Below are positions 58,692-64,000 of a DNA stretch of 64,000 nucleotides, in pieces (positions within the stretch are counted from its first letter, which is position 1; each line of letters begins with the position of its first letter). The stretch is from an uncultured Ruminococcus sp. (GTDB lineage: Bacteria; Bacillota; Clostridia; Oscillospirales; Ruminococcaceae), in contig CAJTLC010000005.1 of NCBI GenBank assembly GCA_910576995.1, forward strand, positions 62,001-126,000. Reading direction: 5' to 3'. Below the pieces are notes generated by a model, which saw nothing but the letters and a program-made list of their open reading frames with translations, ran no database searches and was not told the DNA's origin. The translations under genes and the position numbers were made by a program.

Positions 58692-60683
58692 ATGTCAGTA
58701 AATAAAAATAACAATCAAAATGATTTTCCGCTCTACCTTTTTTATCAGGGTAAAAATTATGAGGCATGGAAATTTTTTGGCGCACATTCAAGAAAAAAAG
58801 GAAGAGGAAAGGTTTTTACCTTCAGAGTATGGGCTCCTAATGCTATAAGCATTTCCGTTGTCGGAGATTTCAATAAATGGGATCGATCAAAAGCTCCCAT
58901 GAAGTTAATTGCGGACGGCATTTGGGAGGCGGAGATCTCAAAGTTGGAACAGTTTGATATTTATAAGTACAGTATCGAAACGCGCGAGGGTAAAATTCTC
59001 CTGAAATCCGATCCGTATGCTCCTCATTTTGAAACGCGTCCCGGTACTGCTTCGAAAATTTACGAGAGCAGCTACGAGTGGAACGACTCCGCTTGGTTTG
59101 AATCTAAAAAAAGCAGGAACGTTTATAAAAGTCCTATGAACGTCTACGAGGTTCATCTAAATTCTTGGAAAAACTCCGGCGAAGAAGAAGTCTTTATTTC
59201 TTATATAACTTTTGCCGAAGAGATAATTCCGTATCTCAAAAAGATGTCGTATACTCATGTGGAATTTATGCCGCTTACGGAATTTCCTTTCGACGGCTCT
59301 TGGGGATATCAGGTAACGGGCTATTTTGCGCCCACTTCCCGTTACGGTACTCCCGACGATTTCCGCAGAATGGTGGATATGCTCCACGAAGCGGGCATCG
59401 GCGTTATTCTTGACTGGGTTCCTGCGCATTTCCCGAAAGACGCTGCAGGTCTGTATGAATTCGACGGCACCTGCTGTTACGAATATACGGACAGCAAAAA
59501 GAAAGAACACAAGGCTTGGGGAACTCACGTTTTCGACTACGGCAAGGCGGAAGTCTGCTCTTTCCTCATATCCAGCGCGAATTACTGGTTTACGGAAATG
59601 CACGTCGACGGTCTGAGAGTCGACGCCGTGGCGTCCATGCTTTATCTCGACTACGACAGACGCGACGGCGAATGGACTGCAAATATCCACGGTGGAAACG
59701 AGAATCTCGAAGCAGTGGAATTCCTCAAAAGACTTAATGAAGCCATTTTCTCAAAACACCCCGAAGCCCTCATGGTCGCTGAAGAATCAACGGCTTGGCC
59801 AATGGTCACGAAACCTACCGATATCGGCGGACTCGGCTTTAATTTCAAGTGGAATATGGGTTGGATGAACGATATGCTCAGCTATATGTCTCTCGATCCG
59901 ATCTATCGTTCGTTTAACCATGATAAGCTGACTTTCTCTTTCTTCTACGCTTTCTCCGAGAATTATATCCTGCCGATCTCGCATGACGAGGTCGTTTACG
60001 GAAAATGCTCGATGATCAATAAAATGCCGGGCTATGAAGTCGATAAATTTGCTTCATACCGCGCTTTCATGGCTTATATGATGGCTCATCCGGGTAAAAA
60101 GCTTCTGTTTATGGGTCAGGAATTCGCCCAGAGCAGCGAGTGGAATTACAAAGCGCAGCTTGAATGGGGACTTCTCGATTCCGCTCCCCATAAAAATATG
60201 CTGAAATTTACGGAAAAGCTTAACAAATTTTATGTCGAAAATTCTCCTTTGTGGCAGAATGACGACTCATGGAGCGGTTTCAGCTGGATTTCCAATGACG
60301 ATTATAAGCAGAGCGTTATCGCGTTCAGACGTATCGACGACGACGGCAGCGAAATTATCGCGGTCTGCAATTTCGTACCTGTCAAACGTGAAAATTACCG
60401 TATAGGCGTGCCTGATAAGGGAACTTATAAGGTAGTTCTGAATACGGACGCGGCTGAATTCGGCGGAAGCGGCGCGTCAGCAAGATCGTATAAGGCTGAA
60501 AAAGAACCGATGCACGGTTTTGAATACAGCATTTCCATGACGCTTGCGCCTCTTTCCGTAATGTATCTCAAGGCTGCACCGAAAAGAAAATCAGTGAAAA
60601 AGCCGGCAGAATCCGAAGAAACTTCCGCTAAAACTAAAAAATCAACGGCAGGACGCAGGAAAAAATCTGTTGAAGAAAAATAA
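58692..60683 (+). CDS. glgB: 1,4-alpha-glucan branching enzyme
   Basis: 663 residues from ATG 58692, behind GGGGGG; the longer frame to 58602 contains the promoter and is rejected. N-terminal CBM48 (GKVFTFRVWAPNAISISVVGDFNKWD), GH13 catalytic barrel with DWVPAHFPKDA, DGLRVDAVASML (nucleophile aspartate), VAEESTAWP (acid glutamate) and ILPISHDEVVYGK, and a C-terminal beta domain. The last about 35 residues are a lysine- and serine-rich tail not found in most GlgB. It forms alpha-1,6 branches in glycogen. First of four glycogen genes on the plus strand. Confidence 0.96.
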   Translation: MSVNKNNNQNDFPLYLFYQGKNYEAWKFFGAHSRKKGRGKVFTFRVWAPNAISISVVGDFNKWDRSKAPMKLIADGIWEAEISKLEQFDIYKYSIETREGKILLKSDPYAPHFETRPGTASKIYESSYEWNDSAWFESKKSRNVYKSPMNVYEVHLNSWKNSGEEEVFISYITFAEEIIPYLKKMSYTHVEFMPLTEFPFDGSWGYQVTGYFAPTSRYGTPDDFRRMVDMLHEAGIGVILDWVPAHFPKDAAGLYEFDGTCCYEYTDSKKKEHKAWGTHVFDYGKAEVCSFLISSANYWFTEMHVDGLRVDAVASMLYLDYDRRDGEWTANIHGGNENLEAVEFLKRLNEAIFSKHPEALMVAEESTAWPMVTKPTDIGGLGFNFKWNMGWMNDMLSYMSLDPIYRSFNHDKLTFSFFYAFSENYILPISHDEVVYGKCSMINKMPGYEVDKFASYRAFMAYMMAHPGKKLLFMGQEFAQSSEWNYKAQLEWGLLDSAPHKNMLKFTEKLNKFYVENSPLWQNDDSWSGFSWISNDDYKQSVIAFRRIDDDGSEIIAVCNFVPVKRENYRIGVPDKGTYKVVLNTDAAEFGGSGASARSYKAEKEPMHGFEYSISMTLAPLSVMYLKAAPKRKSVKKPAESEETSAKTKKSTAGRRKKSVEEK

Positions 60684-60823
60684 TCGGAATTGGCGGATCT
60701 TGAAATACTTTTGCATATCCGCTTGATTCCCGTTAATTAAATAATATATATTTATCTATCAATATCAGAACCGGTTTTTGCGTACGTGTGCAAGGCAGAT
60801 TCTGAGTATCAGGAGGAATATTT

Positions 60824-62050
60824 ATGTACACCAAGAAAAAAGTTGTAGCAATGCTCCTTGCAGGCGGTCAAGGAAGCAGACTGTACGCTCTTACGAAAAA
60901 TGTGGCTAAACCTGCTGTTCCCTACGGCGGAAAATACAGACTTATCGATTTCCCTCTCTCAAACTGCACAAATTCCGGTATCGATACTGTGGGCGTTCTT
61001 ACTCAGTATCAGCCCCTTGTTCTCAACGAGTATATCGGCAACGGTCAGCCATGGGATCTGGATAAAATGAACGGCGGAGTTCATGTTCTTCCGCCTTATG
61101 AATCTCAGGCGGGCGCGTCATGGTACGAGGGTACTGCCAATGCGATCTACCAGAACATGAATTTCATCAAGCGCTACGACCCTGATTACGTTGTAGTACT
61201 CGGCGGCGATCATATCTATAAAATGGACTATTCGAAAATGGTCGATTTCCATATTGCCAATGACGCGGACTGCACCATTTCCGTTATTGATGTTCCGCTT
61301 GCGGAGGCTTCGCGTTTTGGAATTATGATATGCGACGAAAACAATAAAGTCGTTGATTTTGTTGAGAAGCCGAAGGAGCCAAAATCAACTCTCGCTTCTA
61401 TGGGTATATATGTTTTCAGCTGGAAAAAAATTGAGAAATACCTCATTGAAAATGAAAACGACGCCAACGCAAAACGCGAGCGCGGCGAAAGTTGGTCGAA
61501 GGATTTCGGAAAGGATATCATTACTTCAATGCTCCGCGATAAACAGCGTCTTTTCGCTTATGAATTCGAGGGATACTGGAAGGATGTCGGAACGCTGGAT
61601 TCGCTTTGGGAGGCGAATATGGATCTTCTTAGCCCCAGCGTACCTCTCGATCTTTTTGACAAGAGCTGGAAGATCTACTCCAGAAGCAGCTATATGCCGC
61701 CGCAGTATATGGGCGAGAACGCTCATGTGGAAAACTCCATGATCGCTGAGGGAAGTTCCGTTGACGGCTCGGTCGATTTCTCCGTTCTGTTTGCAGGCGT
61801 TACCGTTGAAGAGGGTGCAACTGTAAATTACAGCATAATCATGCCCGGTACGGTCATTAAGTCCGGTGCTGTGGTTGAATACGCCATCGTCGGAAGCGAC
61901 TGTGTTATCGAAAGCGGCGCTCATATAGGAAAAAGCCCCGAAATGGTCGAAAACAGGGACGATTGGGGTATTGCGGTAGTTGGACACAACGTTACTGTGT
62001 CTGACGGAAAATCCGTTGATCCCAAGCAGATCATCAGCGAAAACATCTGA
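60824..62050 (+). CDS. glgC: Glucose-1-phosphate adenylyltransferase, catalytic subunit
   Basis: 408 residues, AGGAGG before ATG 60824. Nucleotidyltransferase domain with [20 protein letters not shown] near 13-32, [30 protein letters not shown] near 125-135 and [10 protein letters not shown], followed by a left-handed beta-helix (about 290-400). All catalytic residues of the family are in place. Makes ADP-glucose from glucose-1-phosphate and ATP, the committed step of glycogen synthesis. Followed after 14 bp by glgD. Confidence 0.97.
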   Translation: MYTKKKVVAMLLAGGQGSRLYALTKNVAKPAVPYGGKYRLIDFPLSNCTNSGIDTVGVLTQYQPLVLNEYIGNGQPWDLDKMNGGVHVLPPYESQAGASWYEGTANAIYQNMNFIKRYDPDYVVVLGGDHIYKMDYSKMVDFHIANDADCTISVIDVPLAEASRFGIMICDENNKVVDFVEKPKEPKSTLASMGIYVFSWKKIEKYLIENENDANAKRERGESWSKDFGKDIITSMLRDKQRLFAYEFEGYWKDVGTLDSLWEANMDLLSPSVPLDLFDKSWKIYSRSSYMPPQYMGENAHVENSMIAEGSSVDGSVDFSVLFAGVTVEEGATVNYSIIMPGTVIKSGAVVEYAIVGSDCVIESGAHIGKSPEMVENRDDWGIAVVGHNVTVSDGKSVDPKQIISENI

Positions 62051-62064
62051 GCGGAGGTATAACA

Positions 62065-63189
62065 ATGAGCAGTGTTAATTATAATGTTTTGGGTTTGATT
62101 TTTGCAAGTATGCACGATTCCTATGTAAGCGAACTTACAAAGCAGAGAACTATGGGTTCTATCCCTTTCGGCGGCAGGTACAGACTTATCGATTTCCCGC
62201 TTTCAAATTTCGTGAATTCGGGCGTTTCAGAAGTCGGAGTTATCACGAAGTCGAATTACGGCTCTTTGCTTGACCACCTCGGTTCGGGAAGAGACTGGGA
62301 TCTTGCGCGTAAAAAAGGCGGACTTCATCTTCTTCCGCCATACAGCCAGACGGGTGGAATTTATAAGGGCAGACTGGACGCTCTTAATAATGTATGGAGT
62401 TTTGTCGAGCATTCCAAGGCGCAGTATGTGATACTTTCAAACTGCGATGTGGTTGCGACTATTGATTTTAATCCCGTCCTCCGTCAGCATATGGAGACTG
62501 AAGCAGATATAACGCTTATTTACAGCAAGGGCTATTACGACAGCGAGAAGAATGCAGGTACGACTATTCTTCAGTTCAATGAGGACAATACCGTAAGCGA
62601 CGTTTTGGTTGCGCCGAAAATTTCAGGAGAATGTAATCAGTGGCTGGAAATGCTGATCATCAGCAAGGATTTCCTCCGTCAGGTAGTTGACGACGCCGCA
62701 AGCAGAAATCTCTATAGCTTTACAAGAGAAATTCTCCAGAATAAAAACAGCGGTTATAAGATAATGGGTTACGAACATAAGGATTTCTTTGTGAAAATCG
62801 ACAGCGTCGAGAATTATTTTGCGGCTAATAAAATGCTTCTGGACGCCGAAAAGAGAAACGCGCTCTTTAAGATAGATATGCCTGTTTATACGAAAGTCGG
62901 CGATAATGGTCCCGCTAAGTATGGTCTGGAATCGAATATCAAAAATTCGCTTATTGCGGACGGCTGCATTATCGAGGGTACTGTTGAAAATTCAGTGATC
63001 TTCCGCGGCGTTAAGATAGGTAAGGACACTGTTGTCAAGGATTCTGTTATCATGCAGGGCGCGAAGATCGGCAGCGGATGCAACATTTCTTCCGTTATCA
63101 CGGATAAGAACGTCGAGATCAGCGACGAGAAATCTTTGACGGGTTCGGAGACTTATCCGCTGTATATCGGCAAAAACGGCAAAATATAA
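62065..63189 (+). CDS. glgD: GlgD, regulatory homologue of GlgC
   Basis: 374 residues, GGAGG before ATG 62065. Same fold as GlgC and retains [20 protein letters not shown], but the nucleotide-binding GGGxGxRL motif is absent (the region reads LGLIFASMHDSYVSEL) and the catalytic GDHIY is replaced by SNCDVVATID. Family knowledge: Firmicutes GlgD is poorly active or inactive alone and forms a hetero-oligomer with GlgC, changing its kinetics. Directly between glgC and glgA. Confidence 0.95.
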   Translation: MSSVNYNVLGLIFASMHDSYVSELTKQRTMGSIPFGGRYRLIDFPLSNFVNSGVSEVGVITKSNYGSLLDHLGSGRDWDLARKKGGLHLLPPYSQTGGIYKGRLDALNNVWSFVEHSKAQYVILSNCDVVATIDFNPVLRQHMETEADITLIYSKGYYDSEKNAGTTILQFNEDNTVSDVLVAPKISGECNQWLEMLIISKDFLRQVVDDAASRNLYSFTREILQNKNSGYKIMGYEHKDFFVKIDSVENYFAANKMLLDAEKRNALFKIDMPVYTKVGDNGPAKYGLESNIKNSLIADGCIIEGTVENSVIFRGVKIGKDTVVKDSVIMQGAKIGSGCNISSVITDKNVEISDEKSLTGSETYPLYIGKNGKI

Positions 63190-63216
63190 GCGGCGTGACA
63201 AAGGGAAGACGAACGT

Positions 63217-64000
63217 ATGAATATACTTTTTGCTGCCAGCGAGGCTGTTCCATATGCAGCCTCCGGCGGTCTTGCCGACGTAGTGGGTTCTCTGCCGAAA
63301 GCTATAAGCGCAAAGGGGCATAACTGCGCGGTCGTGATGCCGCTTTATAAGGCTATTGATTCCGAATTGCGCGGAGAAATGGAATTTATCGCTAATCTTA
63401 CGGTGGATGTTTCATGGCGTAAACAGTACTGCGGAATTTATATGACGGAGAAAAATAACGTTACATATTTTTTTATAGATAACGAATATTATTATAACAG
63501 AGACGGTCTGTATGGATTTTACGACGACTGCGAAAGATTTGTATTTTTCGGCAGGGCTGTTCTCGAAATGCTGAAATTTATTGATTTCAAGCCTGATATT
63601 ATAAGCTGCAACGATTGGCAGACCGCGCTTATTCCCGTTTATTTTCACGTTTATTACAGGTATCTTCAGGGCTATGACAAGCTGAAAATAACCATGACTA
63701 TTCATAATATTGAATATCAGGGCAGATACGGCAGGGAAGTCCTCAACGAACTTATGGGGATTCCTGCTTATAATTCAGGGATTCTCGAATATGACGGCTA
63801 TATCAATATGCTTAAAGGCGCAATTGAGACGGCTGACGGAATAATAACTGTTTCGCCTTCTTATGCTATGGAAATTCTTGACCCATGGTACGCCTGCGGT
63901 CTTGATCGGATTCTTGCTGATAAGCGGTATAAGTTAAAAGGAATTCTCAACGGCATTGATACCGATCTTTATGATCCCGAAAAGGATCCGTATATCGCAT
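63217..64000 (+). CDS. glgA: Glycogen synthase, N-terminal part (cut by window edge)
   Basis: Open from ATG 63217 (AAGGGAAGACG upstream) to the edge, 261 codons, no stop. GT5 N-terminal Rossmann domain: MNILFAASEAVPYAASGGLADVVGSLPKAI, NDWQTALIPVY near 130-140, TMTIHNIEYQGRY near 157-169, TADGIITVSPSYA near 207-219 and LKGILNGIDTDLYDP near 244-258. It extends glycogen using ADP-glucose. The N-terminal loop, KTGGL in E. coli GlgA, reads ASGGL here, lacking the lysine. Last visible gene of the glgB-C-D-A cluster, 27 bp after glgD. Confidence 0.96.
   Translation, partial: MNILFAASEAVPYAASGGLADVVGSLPKAISAKGHNCAVVMPLYKAIDSELRGEMEFIANLTVDVSWRKQYCGIYMTEKNNVTYFFIDNEYYYNRDGLYGFYDDCERFVFFGRAVLEMLKFIDFKPDIISCNDWQTALIPVYFHVYYRYLQGYDKLKITMTIHNIEYQGRYGREVLNELMGIPAYNSGILEYDGYINMLKGAIETADGIITVSPSYAMEILDPWYACGLDRILADKRYKLKGILNGIDTDLYDPEKDPYIA

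Overview
The window looks like chromosome of a cellulosome-forming Ruminococcus, close to R. flavefaciens. The support is three secreted proteins ending in type I dockerins, a PL1-PL9-CBM77-dockerin pectate lyase, a GH130 manno-oligosaccharide phosphorylase, a GlgC/GlgD pair, a SpoIIE gene, and many sigma-A promoters with TTGACA/TATAAT boxes at exactly 17 bp. This species call is inference; no 16S gene is present.

Layout. 1-6220: leftward type III (III-D-like) CRISPR effector operon: CARF-HEPN RNase, a short stand-alone CARF protein, a sigma-70-like protein, Cas10 without HD domain, and a Csx10-like RAMP cut by the window edge. No CRISPR array is in the window. 6.9-14.9 kb: small export-family membrane protein, FtsH, SleB-like hydrolase, DnaC/DnaI-like loader, DnaD, SGNH hydrolase and tRNA-Thr(GGT). 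15-21.7 kb: membrane metallophosphoesterase with a dockerin beta-propeller, facing a dockerin LRR-transglutaminase and a YitT protein. 21.7-43.7 kb: housekeeping: dgt-dnaG-rpoD, IMPACT protein, L31, phosphoglucomutase, CtpA, M23 peptidase-FtsX-FtsE, a CdaR/PucR regulator, ddl-like-DUF1934-argS, GH130, a degenerate galactokinase homologue, cardiolipin synthase and a ThrE exporter. 44-58.4 kb: pectate lyase, RadA, lipoprotein, GGDEF-EAL protein, M50 protease, flotillin, SpoIIE. 58.6-64 kb: glycogen genes glgB-glgC-glgD-glgA, the last cut by the edge.

How the parts work together. The CRISPR module has the parts expected for cyclic oligoadenylate signalling (Cas10 palm domains, two CARF sensors, one HEPN RNase) plus a sigma-like gene translationally coupled to the stand-alone CARF gene, which suggests a transcriptional output. 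FtsE, FtsX and the coiled-coil M23 peptidase form a cell-wall hydrolase control unit. The carbohydrate genes cover extracellular pectin breakdown, intracellular mannoside phosphorolysis and glycogen storage.

A second theme is a family of about a dozen 150-190 bp intergenic elements. They have matched inverted termini and, in at least six copies, a central hairpin with a TGAC or TGTC loop whose stem changes by compensatory substitutions. They sit after stop codons, between operon genes and in two long 5' leaders. I do not recognise them as a named family. The two most interesting items in the window are the sigma/CARF CRISPR operon and this structured repeat family.
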